Of a stretch of DNA of 64,000 bases, positions 34,350 to 45,896 are shown one piece after another (within the stretch, counting starts at the first letter, position 1; each line of letters opens with the position of its first letter). This DNA is from Trametes villosa. Taxonomy: Eukaryota > Basidiomycota > Agaricomycetes > Polyporales > Polyporaceae. Made by a program: the position numbers and the translations under genes. Where the stretch lies: contig PUDQ02000004.1 of the NCBI GenBank assembly GCA_002964805.2, positions 186,001-250,000 on the forward strand, written 5' to 3'. The notes beneath the pieces are model-generated. The model made no database searches, was not told the origin of the DNA, and was given only the letters and a program-made list of their open reading frames with translations.

Positions 34350-35508
34350 ATGCCTCTGTTCCTCCGCGCACTCGCCAAGTCCGGCAAGCAGTCCCTCTCG
34401 TTGATAGATCAAGCGACCTCTCGCTTCTTCGACATACTACACACCGCGATCCAACACACCAGCAGCCCCGCGCCCTCCAGTGAAACCGCTGAGGGCGTAC
34501 ACGCAGATGCCACCGCATCCATGTGAGTCCAGTTAACGGAGAGATAAAGTACCACAACTGACGTGATTGATACTCAGTGATATTGAAGAGGGCCTACCGC
34601 TCGCCGAAGACGTCTCGCACTCAACAGAAGCGCAAGACTCCTCTTTGGAGTCCGCCGAGTCCTCGGACTCTGACCGCGATGATGAAAGCATCATCGTCGG
34701 AGAATCCCTCGTGGAACACACCCCAGAGCCGGAGGAACAGCCCCAAGGGGCTGCTCCAGAGCATAACATGGACGTAGCCTCCAGCGTTGCCTCGCCGACT
34801 GTGCGGTCTCCCGCGCGGCGCGTGCCGCCCCATCCCTACATGTACTCTGCAGGTACGCGCGCCCGCATACCGCCTAATATGCGCAGCGAATCTGACATTC
34901 AAACCCGTAGCTCCCTTTGCATCGGGCTCTGCCAACATCAGTGAACACCTCGACAGCTCCCCTGTACGAAGTCGTGAGTAGCTTCATATTCGCGCGCGTA
35001 ACTGCCGTTCACTAAAAGCGTCCCACCAGATCGCGACTTCATAGCCCCTGACACGCGCACGCCCTCTCCCCCGCCTCCTACCGAGTTCCCTTACCTCCCT
35101 ACTCTCTCGCTTCCCCAAGCGCCCCCCAGCGCGTCGGCCTCCCGTCCTAGGAAGCGCTCCCGGGGTTCCGACGGCAACGAAAGCAGCGCCTCCGACTCCG
35201 AGTCTGAGTCGGACCCCGCCGAGCGTCCCCGCATGCGCCGCCGACTCTCCATCCCGCATCCCGCCTGTCGGCGCGAGCCGTGCTTCGCGAGGCACCTCCC
35301 CCTCTTGAACGATGGGCCGGCCGCGCTGCCCTCGGACGACGAGGACACTTGGAGCACGGCTGCGCAGGCGTCTGACACGGAGCCGGACCTCTATGACACC
35401 GCGTTTTTCGTTCCCGAGGTTCGTGGGGAGAAACGCCCGCGCGAGGATGAAGAGGACTCTGGCGCAGAGCGTGGGCCGTCGTCGAAGCGTCGCAGAAGCG
35501 CGAATTGA
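34350..35508 (+). CDS. Acidic Ser-rich protein with nuclear localisation signals, unknown function
   Basis: Four exons from ATG 34350 ('MPLFLRALAKSGKQSLSLID') to TGA 35508, about 330 aa, with short introns near 34524, 34852 and 34976. The N-terminal ~40 residues form the only likely helix. The remainder is disordered: acidic Ser/Asp/Glu tracts ('SSLESAESSDSDRDDESIIV'), Pro-rich segments ('PDTRTPSPPPTEFPYLPT'), and basic clusters ('RPRKRSRGS', 'RPRMRRRLS', 'SSKRRRS' at the C-terminus). Composition suggests a nuclear, phosphorylated protein. No domain is recognised. Confidence 0.72.
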
Positions 35509-36246
35509 TCTTTCCTTGGGCGTAGTAAAGCCCTCTCTTTCTTGGACTTTGTAGAATAGTGATACCCACCCTAACATTGTGGCGTGTGCAGTTTGTATCC
35601 AATTGATGATAGATTGATCATTCGTTCAACTTTCTTGGTATGACTGCTATATTAATCAGCGCGTGTTATCCCCTTCCTTTCCGAAGGAATTCTAAAGTCT
35701 AAACTCTCAGAAGCTGTCATCCTTCGAACTCCAGTGACACCGGCAAGTTCCAGGTTCCCGGCACGTAGTTGTATATAAGCGGCGGTCTTGTGCTCCTCTC
35801 TATCGTTCCTCTTCCTCTTCCTCTTTCACTCCCCGCTTCGGCTACCTCTAATATCTGCCTTTCGGTAACGAACCTATTCCCCAGACAACCACGGCTTCTC
35901 TGTTGAATACCGTCGCCGACCAAGCCTACCAGTCAGCTAGCATCCGTGCTCATCTTCCCAAATTCTGGGGAAAAAAGAGGTAACTATATGCGCGGGTATC
36001 GAGCCACTGCCTATGCGTTGACATACTTCGATGTGGTAGACGCCGTCCAGACGATAGGTTTTGACAATGACTGGAGCGAACACTACGCTTGCCGTATCGG
36101 GATAGACACCAGCTTCTAGACTCGGCGCTCGAGCATGCTCTCCGCAGGCATTGGTCTCCCACAATCATCGCCGCCACCATGTCTTCATCCCCGATTGCTA
36201 TCGATTGCTCGTCGTTCTTGTCTCTGCCGATACCGACACTCGCAAC
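35509..36246. other. Intergenic with a TATA-like element
   Basis: About 740 bp, no supported exon. TATATAAG occurs at 35772-35779, but the next ATG is about 470 bp away, so its use by the cyclodeaminase-family gene is uncertain. It could serve an unannotated transcript or 5' UTR exon. Confidence 0.35.
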
Positions 36247-37846
36247 ATGTCCTTGCTAGTGCTCTCTGCTGCCGATGTCGCCAAAGTCACGGCCACGTTC
36301 GAGCCGGACGAACTCGTCGCGCTCATGGCCGACGTCTTCTCCCGGCTATCCGAGCGGCACCGCGGGATCCACCAGCCGCACCGGACGACGATACCCCTGG
36401 AGCACCATACGGCGCTGTTCATGCCGTCGCGGATAACCTCGTCTGGGGCGACTATGAAGGTCGTCTCGGTGCCTTCCGCGGACGCGCCAAAGGACATCAA
36501 GGAGAAGGGCCTCCCGGCGACGACGATCGTGCTGGACGAGCGCTGTGGGAGTGTGAAGGCAGTCGTGAATGCTAGGAGGTTGACGGCGTTGAGGAATGCT
36601 GCTGGTGCGTAACCGTCTCCATGTTGACCCACATCTTCAGTGCAAGAAGAACCACGACCGAAACAGCGGGAGGGATTCTCGCTAGAATTAGCAGCGTTCG
36701 CTAACCTCGGCACGCGCAAGTAGCCACCCACACAGGTTGCCTGTATGCGTGGCTACTACCAGGGATGGCCCGTATACAACAGACTGAGGGCGTTAACATT
36801 ATCCCCCAGATACAGAGGTACAACAGGGAAAGCGTGCGCTCCGCGCAGAGTAATCTACCAAGGCTCTGCAGTCACTGTGGTCCATTCTTACAGACCCAAT
36901 ACAAATCCCTTGTACATCTGCTCCTACAGTTGTGATTCGTTTCTCCGCGATGCAAGCTCCTCGTCCGTTTGGATCAATTCTGGCTAACCATCGCTGCACG
37001 ACGATCTCTAGGCTCCCTCCTGTCAGCCCGCCTCATCCTCCCCGAGGATGCCAAGCCGAAGCGCATCCTAGCCATCGGCGCCGGCGCACAGATCCAAGCC
37101 CATCTTGCGCTGTTCCTTACCGCGTACCCCTCCATCCAGGAATGCACCATCTATAACCGCTCGCGGAACAAACGCCTCGAGACTCTGCGCGAGCTGCTAG
37201 ACTCCACCTTCTCGTCCGTCCGCGTGACGACAGGGGTGCTCCCCGCGGCGCACTCCAGGCACGATGAGATGAACTACCAGGACGCCGTTCGGCACGCGAA
37301 CATCATTATCACGGCCACGTCCTCGACGCATGCGCTGTTCCCGTCGAAGTTCGTGCAGAAGGGGACGCATCTGTGTTTAATCGGCTCGTACAAACCCGAA
37401 ATGTCCGTCACATCGTTACTATCTGAAAGAAGTTATGTGCTAAGTTATCGGCACCGCAGGCATGAGATCGACACAGAGCTCGTGAAGCGGGCAGGGATTG
37501 TTATCGTGGACCAGAAGTCCGCATGCCTGGTACGCCCCTTCATCAGCCCTACACCTGTCGCGGCTGACACGCCCTCCCACAGCAAGAGGCTGGGGAACTG
37601 ATCGATGCTGAACTATCCGAATCCGACCTGATCGAGCTCGGACAGCTGTTCGACTACAAGGCGAAAGAACGCGCGTGGATCCCGCGCGAAGGGCCGGTCG
37701 AGGAGATCCAGACCTCGGGGGACGTCACGATCTTTAAGTCTGTCGGCGTCGGCGTGCAGGATGTGGCCGTTGCGTGTGCGGTCGTCGAACGTGCCGTGAA
37801 GGAGAAGATTGGGGTGGTGGTCGAGGAGTACGACGAGGATGATTGA
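36247..37846 (+). CDS. Ornithine cyclodeaminase / mu-crystallin family protein
   Basis: Family members are NAD(P)-dependent: ornithine cyclodeaminase makes proline from ornithine, and mu-crystallin types reduce ketimines or act as alanine/lysine-type dehydrogenases. Start is ATG 36247 ('MSLLVLSAADVAKVTATFEP'). Exon 1 ends 'TALRNAA' and joins in phase (G|GC) across an unusually long 406-nt intron (36605-37010) to 'GSLLSARLILPEDAK'. Two further introns near 37402-37460 and 37530-37581 join 'YKPEM|HEIDTELVKRAG' and 'SACL|QEAGELIDAEL'. The Rossmann motif is 'ILAIGAGAQIQAHL' (GxGxQ). 'IIITATSSTHALFP' and 'GTHLCLIGSYKPEM' are typical of the family, as is the C-terminal 'FKSVGVGVQDVAVA'. About 360 aa, intact. 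The actual substrate cannot be decided from the sequence. Confidence 0.9.
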
Positions 37847-38269
37847 GCGTCAGGGGCTGCGGACTTCCGAAGACTGCGCATCGTATATGATATACGGTAG
37901 GTCTCTACGCGTATACTCTGACGTTCGGCGCACTCACACAGGCTGTGCCAGGATTGATGTACTATACACTGCGCGCAGGTTTGTTCGATGTACGACAATG
38001 CAGTCGCGGGATGCCGTAAGAACTCGACACCTCCACCGGTGGGACTGCGGCGGCACGCCCTCAGGTGGTTTCGTTCGGGGCTATCGTTGGATTTTTCCAC
38101 CGCTCGTATTCGCGGATACCCCGGTCGGGGCCTTCAACAGGGCTCCTGTTACGTGTCCCTGCTTGCCGTTCACACAGATACTCCGGTCGGCATCGTCGAG
38201 CTCTGCCGCTCCCCAACCTCGCATACGCGTTCCTGCGGCTGGACCCATAGCTGGCGTCGGCCTGGGGAG

Positions 38270-38275
38270 TATATA
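38270..38275 (+). promoter_or_regulatory. TATA box of the short-chain dehydrogenase gene
   Basis: TATATA 75 bp upstream of the ATG at 38345. Confidence 0.55.
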
Positions 38276-38344
38276 CGGACGCATAGACGTGCCCAACATT
38301 AACACTCGCCCTCCCCTTTGATTATTCCCTGTTTTTCTGACACG

Positions 38345-39634
38345 ATGTCTAGCACGCTCAGCAACATGTTCCCGCCGAAGCCGACTTGGGGTGTCGACGA
38401 AATTCCCGACTTATCGGGCAAAGTCATGATCGTGACCGGCGGAAACACGGGCATTGGCAAAGAGACGGTGAAGGTAAGCGATTTTCGTCTTCGACGCAGA
38501 CGGGCGGCTGATGTACCTTCTGGGTTGCAGGCACTATTGAACCATAACGCGAAGGTGTATATCGCGGGGCGCAACCCGCAGAAGGTCGCAGAGGCGATCG
38601 AAGATCTGAAGAAGGAGACCGGGAAGGAGGCGCTATTCTTGCAGCTGGACCTCGCGGACCTGCGGTCGATCAAGCACGCCGCTTCAGAGTTCCTCAGGTG
38701 CGCACACAGCTCTCATGCCGACAACGAATCGCCTCACCCGGGTATCTCGCGTCTTCCAGCAAGGAAGACCGGCTGGACGTCCTGTTCAACAGCGGCGGGG
38801 TGATGATTCCACCGATCGAAGACACGACGAAGGACGGGTATGACCTCCAGTTTGGCACCAATGTGCTCGGTGCGTGCCATCCTGCAAGTCGGCTATAAGT
38901 ATCCGCCTCTAAGATGGCACACGCAGGTCACTTCTATCTGACGCAGCAGCTGCTTTCGCTCCTGATCGCGTCCGCGAAGACATCTCCGGACGGGAAGGCA
39001 CGGGTGATCAACACCTCGTCCATGGGGCACTCATTTGTGTCCGGCCTCGCATTCGACACCTTCCGGGACGGCCCAAGGCGCATCCAGTGGGGCACCACGT
39101 GGAAGCTGTACGGACAGAGCAAGTTCGTGAGTGTCGATCCAGCCACCGCGGTGCCCGCGCGCGTGTACAGTCAGATATTGATGCGCGCAGGGAAACATCG
39201 TGTTCTCGAACGAGCTGCACCGGCGGTACGCCGACGTGGGCATCGTGTCCGTCTCCCTCCACCCCGGCAATCTGAAGACGGACCTGCAGCGACACACCTC
39301 GAAGGTGGAGGCGTGCCTCACGGTGAGTGGTTCGCACAGCTGGCCAGCTGCTGCGATGATTGACTTGCGCGCCGCACGTGTTATAGAAACCCTTGCTGTA
39401 TCCTGCGCCGATGGGTGCGCTCACGCAGCTGTACGCGGGTACCACGCCGGAGGGCGCGAATTTGGGTGGGAAGGTGCGTCCATCAGCCATATATGCTTGA
39501 TACCGCGCGCTGACGAGCAGGTGCAGTATCTCATTCCGTGGGCGCGCGTGGGGCGCGCGAAGAAGGAGACAGACGACCCCGAGCTCGGTCGCAAGCTGTG
39601 GGCATGGTTGGAAGATGCAGTGAAGGACGTGTAA
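38345..39634 (+). CDS. Short-chain dehydrogenase/reductase (retinol-dehydrogenase-like)
   Basis: NAD(P)-dependent oxidoreductase of the classical SDR fold, about 315 aa in seven or eight exons from ATG 38345 ('[20 protein letters not shown]') to TAA 39634. Cofactor motif '[17 protein letters not shown]' (TGxxxGIG). '[13 protein letters not shown]' replaces the usual NNAG. Catalytic Ser lies in '[11 protein letters not shown]', and the catalytic YxxxK is 'LYGQSKFGN'. After it, '[15 protein letters not shown]' is the usual PG..xT segment. Introns are about 50 nt and all joins are in phase. The substrate is unknown; such genes are abundant in wood-decay basidiomycetes and often act on aldehydes or secondary metabolites. 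Confidence 0.92.
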
Positions 39635-40568
39635 TTCCGTGCGAATCACACGATGAATGGACCACATCTTACTGCACGCAAACGGACGTTTCCGGCCTAG
39701 CACAATCATTTCTCAGGGCGGTATCTCGCAGATGGCCCTGCGCAGAAGCTTAGAAGAGGCACTGGTCGGCGATGTTTGAAGGTGAGCGGCACCGTTACGG
39801 GCTGGCGCTTGCGTGGAACGTGTACCACGCGCCGCTTCGGTGCGCCGTGGAGGCTATCGCACACTGCGAACACATTCCGGCCCGATTCGCGCCCTTTGGT
39901 GTTTGCTCTTCTATTCACCGCGAATGATACGATCGACGAAGACACCAGGCTCTAGGGCGCGTGCCGTTGGCTGTGGATGCTGTGTTCGTGACAGTACACT
40001 TCCTCCCCAAAATCGGCATGTGGCCTATGATTGGCTTTCAAGTGGGCGCAGCTCGCCCTCAACTCGTGGAAGCTTGCGTCCCGGGCATGTGATTACCTAC
40101 AATGAATGTACGTGTTCTTAATGAGACGTCCGAGTGAATGAGGGGAACTCTGATGTCTGTGCGCAGGCCACAGACGCGAGTGCGCGAGTGGAGATGGGCG
40201 CCCTCCGACGGAATGCCTATGCAATCCTTTGGCCCTCAACGCACGCGAGCTTTGTCGGCGCTGCGCCGACAGTAGACGTGACGGGAAATGGTGATTTTGC
40301 TGCAGAGACAAGCGGTTTTGACGCGGCAGCCGCATTGTCGAAGGCCAAAGAGGGCGCTGGCCAGGCGCCGTGCTCACTGACCAAGGTCCAACACCCGGCA
40401 AAGCGGCACCGGATATATAACATCCAGGCCGGATGGGAGATCCTCCAACACGCACACCTCCACTCACTCTCGCTCCACGGCCCAGCTCTTGACGAGCAGC
40501 CTAGTCGTCGTACGCCACTCATTCCGCAAAGAGCACCCATACCCCCAACCTTCTTTCAGCCTTCCGCG
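39635..40568. other. Intergenic: LPMO upstream region
   Basis: About 930 bp with no supported exon. The part near 40414 holds the LPMO TATA box. The rest should contain its regulated promoter and the SDR 3' UTR. Confidence 0.4.
40414..40420 (+). promoter_or_regulatory. TATA box of the AA9 LPMO gene
   Basis: A good TATATAA match about 150 bp upstream of the ATG at 40569, consistent with a strongly regulated secreted-enzyme gene. Confidence 0.6.
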
Positions 40569-41804
40569 ATGCATTCTGTTTCAGTATTTCTCATCTCTCT
40601 CTTCGCCGTGCTCCCGTACGTCGCCGCCCATGGCTACCTGAAGAGCGTCGCCATCGACGGCAAGACCTACCAGGGCAACGTCCCAAACCAACAACCAAGT
40701 GCGTCTTGTTTTCTGAGGCTGCTGCAGGACTTCGCTGACCGTTTGGCGCAGGCGATAGCCCGATCCGCTTGATCAACGACATCGACCCCGTCAAGGGCTC
40801 GAGCAACCCCAACCTCTCGTGCGGCCAGAACGCGCAGAACGCGGCGCTCGTGGTCCCCGCGAACCCCGGCAGCACGGTCGCCTTCGCGTGGGCCTCCGGC
40901 AATGGCGGAAACGTAGGTGCCAGGTCTTTGCGCAGCTTGGATGAATGCTGACTGGTCTGGTCTGGGCGTAGTGGCCGCACAACACGGGGCCCATGCTCAC
41001 GTACATGGCGTCGTGCGGGGACACGACGTGCGACAAGTTTGACGCGTCCGGCGCACAGTGGTTCAAGGTCGACCAGGCTGGCAAGAAGAGCGACGGCTCG
41101 ACGTGGGTGCAGCAGGACATCAGTGAGTTCCTGCTATGCGTTTTTACTTCCTGCAACTGACGTGTCGGCAGTGAACGGCCAGACCTATTCGATGACGCTC
41201 CCCGACAACATCGTCCCGGGTGATTATCTCATCCGGCATGAGGTATGGATACATTCTCGCTGCCATCCTCTGTGTGCTCATTATCTCGTTATAGATCATC
41301 GCTCTCCAGCTGGCCGTCTCTATGGGCGGCGCCGAGTTCTACCCGTCCTGCACCCAGGTGCGCGTCAGCGGCAACGGCAACGGTGCGCCCAACGCAACCG
41401 TCAGCTTCCCTGGCGCGTACTCCGACGCCGACCCTGGCATCTTCGACCCCAATGTTCGTACTTGATCTCCTCATCCCCCCATACGATGCTGATATTCTCC
41501 GAAGGTCTACAACCCTGGCTCGAGCTACACCTTCCCCGGCCCCGCCATCGCCTCCTTCGTCACTGACGGCGGCAACGGCGCCGCGACTAACCCCTCCGCG
41601 TCGGCTTCAGCCCCCGCTTCTGCTTCAGCCACTCCTTTGCCCACCGTCTCGGTCTCCGCCCCCGCCTCACCCGCTAGCCCGAGCACCACTTCTGCTGCAC
41701 CGTCCGCGACCAGCTCGGGGACTGGTAGCTGCGCGGGCATGGACAAGCGCTCTGGGGAGTACCGCCCGCGTCGCTTCAGCCGGGTTATGCGCAAGCTCAA
41801 CTAG
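40569..41804 (+). CDS. AA9 lytic polysaccharide monooxygenase (secreted, copper-dependent)
   Basis: AA9 enzymes (formerly GH61) oxidatively cleave cellulose and related glycans. Six exons from ATG 40569 to TAG 41804 give about 319 aa. A signal peptide 'MHSVSVFLISLFAVLPYVAA' is cleaved just before His21, the N-terminal copper ligand (HGYL). The second brace histidine is in 'WPHNTGPMLTYMASC'. Active-site neighbours are in 'GDYLIRHEIIALQLA' (His and Gln) and 'GGAEFYPSCTQV' (axial Tyr). Cysteines near 'NLSCGQ' and 'PSCTQ' would form the usual disulfide. The catalytic domain is followed by an 80-residue Ser/Ala/Pro-rich tail with no cellulose-binding module; it ends in a basic stretch. Regiospecificity (C1/C4) cannot be told from the sequence. 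Confidence 0.95.
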
Positions 41805-42253
41805 GTCGAGTCTGCATTCATGCCTTCGCTGGTCGGGAGGTATATAGTGCTTTCAGTGTTGTGGTATCATTATTTCGTATCCGCGTAATATCATTCCGCT
41901 CGATGCTTGCAAAGCGATGCACGATACTTATGGTCACCCTGAGAGCTTTGAGTTGATGAGGTCTCGGGAACGTTGCCTTCCGAATTACGGACTAATGATC
42001 AACATGCGAAGACGTTGAACGATACTGTAGCTGGGTTTTCGGCGGAGTGTGCATGGTCTGGCTAGTGACAACATTGGCAGACAGCGAGATGATCGATAAT
42101 CGATATCCCTAGGACGGACCAGACGCCGACTGAGAGTTTACACCTGCCTACACGATCGCCTTTGCTTTGTACCTCCACGATCCTCCTCATCGAGCAAGTT
42201 GAAAGCATATAAGACTTCGATCCGACCGAGAAAAACCCCCCCTCTCCGAGCAC
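41805..42253 (+). other. Intergenic: LPMO 3' region and DUF6535 promoter
   Basis: About 450 bp without a coding signal. TATAAG at 42208-42213 lies 46 bp before the next start codon. Confidence 0.4.
42208..42213 (+). promoter_or_regulatory. TATA-like box of the DUF6535 gene
   Basis: TATAAG 46 bp upstream of the ATG at 42254. The spacing is short, so the 5' UTR would be very small if it is used. Confidence 0.4.
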
Positions 42254-45037
42254 ATGCCGAACATGTCGCAACAAGCGAGTTCCAGTGGATATACAGACAC
42301 ATCTCAGCCTGGTCATCCCCTGGCCGCGCAAATCCAAGAGAACACTGCTGCGGCACAGGCCCAACCTACCAGCTCACGTCACCCCCGCCCTGTACAAGAT
42401 GGTACCAGATTGCATGTTCATGTGAGTCCCGAGGACATGCTCGCCGTAATCTACGAGAGGTGTTGAATAAAATGGTTCGTCTCCAGCAGCCCGAACATCC
42501 TGCAAGCAAGATAAATACAACTCGTCTGAAAGAGCTTACCACGCAACTTGAGCTTGAGGTTCGTCTCCTTTCCTGCACGTGGTAGGATATCTGTTATATG
42601 ATTGTGTAAACTTCATGCGGTATAGGAGCTGCTGGAGGAGCGTAAGACTGTCCATACCGAAGAAGAGAAAGAGAAGGCCTGGGTCGACGTCGCCGGCATG
42701 GTGAAGGCGTACAGCGATGAAATGATTGATCGCTGGAACAAAGCGATCGACACCTATCTCGTCTTCGTACGCACATCTCCCTTTTTACTTATCCGAGGTA
42801 GAGTAGCTGACTACTGAGCATAGGCGGGGCTATTCTCTGCTATCTTAACAGCGTTCAACGTCCAGTCTTACCCGTTGCTGCAACCGCCCAACTCTGACCC
42901 CACCGCTGTCTTGCAGCAAATCTCTCGTCAGCTGCAGAGCTTCTCGATCAGTCCTCCCTTCATAAACTCGACCGCTTCCCCCGCCGATGCATCTCTGCCG
43001 GATGTGGCGAACGCTTCTGTCTCCATCCCCCGATCCGCGATATGGCTCAACATACTCTGGTTCTCCGGCTTGATACTCAGTCTGACCTCCGCGCTCGTTG
43101 GTATCCTGGTGAAGCAATGGCTAAATGAGTACGTCAGCCTCGGGTTAACCGGCACCTCTCGCGAGGCGAGGCGACTGCGCCAATATCGCCTGAACAACCT
43201 CGTCAAGTGGCGCGTGGGCGACATCGTTATCATCATTCCCGCGCTCCTGCTGATCTCCCTCGCCCTTTTCCTCGCTGGGCTGCTTGTCCTTCTCTGGACC
43301 CTCCATCCCGCTGTGGCGATTGTCTCTTCCGTCCTTGTCGGTGCTGTATCCATCTTCACCGTCGGCGTCACCTTTCTACCGGTGTTTAAAACCGGTTGCG
43401 CGTATATCACTCCCCAGACGTTCGCCTTCTGGTCCATATGGCGCCACATTTTCTATCCCGTCATTCGGCCTGCAGGCTACCATCTCCTTTCGCGGCCAAT
43501 GCATAAACTCCGGCGGCTCCTCCCCTCCCGTTTTTCCGCACTCCTCAGCGATATCCTATGGTGTATCAGCGACCTCTTCCCCGCGAAATCGATCACATTT
43601 CCCTGGCACGCGTACGAACGACGCGTGGTGTACGATCTCAGCGTCCGGCTTGACATGGACATCCTCAATAAAGCCTACGACTGCACCCTGGACGTCAAAG
43701 CGGTATCTGCCGCCGCCGTCTGTCTCCTGGACGAGGACTCCGTACGTATCCTTGAGTACCTCAAGCAACTCAACAAGACCGCTGAATGGCATTTCCGAAG
43801 AAGCCATTCTCGCTACCCCAAAGACGCACTACTAGCTTATCAGGCACTCCTTTGTACACGGGACTTTGATGCGAAGGCTCTCTTTTCTGAAGGGATCCGG
43901 GCATCTTTGAGAATGGACAGCTCCTCCTTTCTCCCGGCAGGTGGACCGGACAGCCCGTCGAAATTCGCAGGCACACCACAAGAAATTGCGTGGCTGCGAA
44001 AAGCCGCTTCCTGGCTAGAGTCCCAGGCTTTGGACCCTAGAGGAACGAACGTCATGTTCCCCATTGACTGTCGTCTCTCTGGGGAACTGGCATCGCACTA
44101 CCTGATACTGGCGTGGGAAAACAAAACCGCGCGATCTGGTTCCAACGCAACTCGCGCACGCGACGGTACGTTATAGCGTGCTCGATGATCATTATGCCGC
44201 TCACGCGCGCGTACATCTGTCAGACGCTACCAGTCTCGTACCGTCCCGCCATACCGAAACATCACTGTACTTTGAACTGCTCAGGAGTTACCGGCTTTGG
44301 GACTCCCTGTTGGAAGGCAGCTACAAGGACCACGGAACAAGTTCACCGCTCCGAGCGCAGGCGGAACGGCGCTATCTGCTCGCCGTGCGGGACTGCCTGC
44401 ATTACTGCGGCCGTGCGCTCTCCTCGACTGATGCGTCGGCACCCCAGGATCACCATGTCATCCGTACTCACACGCACAAGGCGCTCTTCGGGCTCCACGA
44501 ATTCCTCTTCAATATCGAACTCTCAATTCCAGAGGACTTGCGATACTGGTCACAGGAGCACCTACACCTCATCTCCGACATCCTCGACGCCATGAAGCTC
44601 CACTCCACCACGTTCATGTCGCTCCTCAGAGTTTCGGAGTCGTCGCTTGTGTCCCCACTCATCGATATGGTGAAGATCATGTCCCTCCCATCGTTCATGC
44701 GCGGGATCCGTCCGCCGGGCACACGCGTTCGAGAGCCGGCTGTACAGCCTTCTCTCGACTACAGGGTGCTGGTAGCTGAAACATGTATCTCGGACCAATG
44801 TGACCTGAGGCAGGGACTTCAAATGTGAGCGGTCGCTGGCGCTTATACTTGCTCTATTATAATAACTGACGGTAACATCCCAGTACTGACTGCGTCGCAC
44901 AGTCGCGGCGCGGACCGACGAGTCCCGAGCAACCACCGCTCCAATTGGACACTTTCACGACCACTCCCGAGTCCCCAGATCTGCCGGCTCTCCGGACGGT
45001 GTCCACGATGTTTGGTCTCAAGCACTCATACTATTGA
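42254..45037 (+). CDS. DUF6535 multi-pass membrane protein
   Basis: DUF6535 is a basidiomycete-restricted membrane domain of unknown function. Start ATG 42254 ('MPNMSQQASSSGYTDTSQPG'). A short second exon ends 'ELTTQLELE'. The domain begins 'EKAWVDVAGMVKAYSDEMID' and 'RWNKAIDTYLVFAGLFSAIL'. It continues with 'SIPRSAIWLNILWFSGLILS' and two long hydrophobic hairpins ('IVIIIPALLLISLALFLAGL', 'AVAIVSSVLVGAVSIFTVGV'), so at least four membrane segments. The rest (about 550 residues) is a soluble helical region without a recognised domain. A 64-nt intron (44113-44176, GTGGGA..TTATAG) restores the frame between 'LASHYLILA' and 'VLDDHYAAH'. A final exon after the GTGAGC donor at 44827 ends 'MFGLKHSYY' at TGA 45037. 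The first intron would be only about 38 nt and is the weakest join. Confidence 0.85.
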
Positions 45038-45896
45038 TCATTTGAACAATGCGGCCGCACAACCTGCCCTGGATGTTGGATTTTGGATTTGAGCGAGCGA
45101 GCGCCTGCTCGCCGGCGCTTGCCGAGGCGTCCAGTATCGCGCCCGCTTACATTTTTGTAGATTATCTGCTTGCCTCCGTACCACGACGCGACTGTACAAG
45201 ACAGCCAGAATACCTCGTATTTTACTCGACGACTGGATTGCACGCTTACTCCAACACTCGAACTCCCCTTTACGATCGTGAGGGTGAAGACTGGAACACA
45301 GGGCGACTAGGCGGGGAGTCCTAGTCCCGCGGATTCAGATGGGAAGGTCTATCCCGGGACAGCGTCGCGGTGCAAGGCACCTATCGAGATCTTGTGGTTC
45401 GCGTCCTCCCACTACATTCGGTCGCCCCGTAGAACAGTGCGATTTGCGACAGTCCACGCTGTAAGCCCCATGATCAACTGAATACTGACTCCGAGCCGGC
45501 TATGGAGTTGCCGCCAGCGCGACGTTACCGTATTGTTCGCCGACGAAGACACCTGGCGCCCGTTTGCCCGGCCAGGAAGCATCGCTTCGCGCACGACAAT
45601 AGTGAGAGGTAACCTGAGGTACTTGTTGTTGAGCTTCACAATTACTGGCGACTGCACGTACACGTGCCCCCAAGTGCTGTCTGAGAGTCGTCGTCAGGAT
45701 AGCGGTGTGAGGGCCGTACAATCTTGTTGCGACAACGGTCCTCAAGAGCACCTGCTCAATCCGCACCTAACGATTGTTCACAATACGTCGAGCAGTCGTC
45801 GAGCACCGATAAACTGAAGATGCGTTCCCGCTCCGTATAAATATGTCCACCGATCCACTCACCTTCGCTGATTCCCCACCCCAACATCCTATACCA
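45038..45896. other. Intergenic: promoter of F-box copy 2
   Basis: About 860 bp, no supported exon. A clear TATAAATA box lies at its right end. Confidence 0.4.
45836..45843 (+). promoter_or_regulatory. TATA box of F-box copy 2
   Basis: TATAAATA, 61 bp upstream of the ATG at 45897. Confidence 0.6.

Noticed and set aside
44100..44180. Apparent frame break in the DUF6535 gene
   Set aside because: A 64-nt GT..AG intron (44113-44176) joins the two halves in phase.
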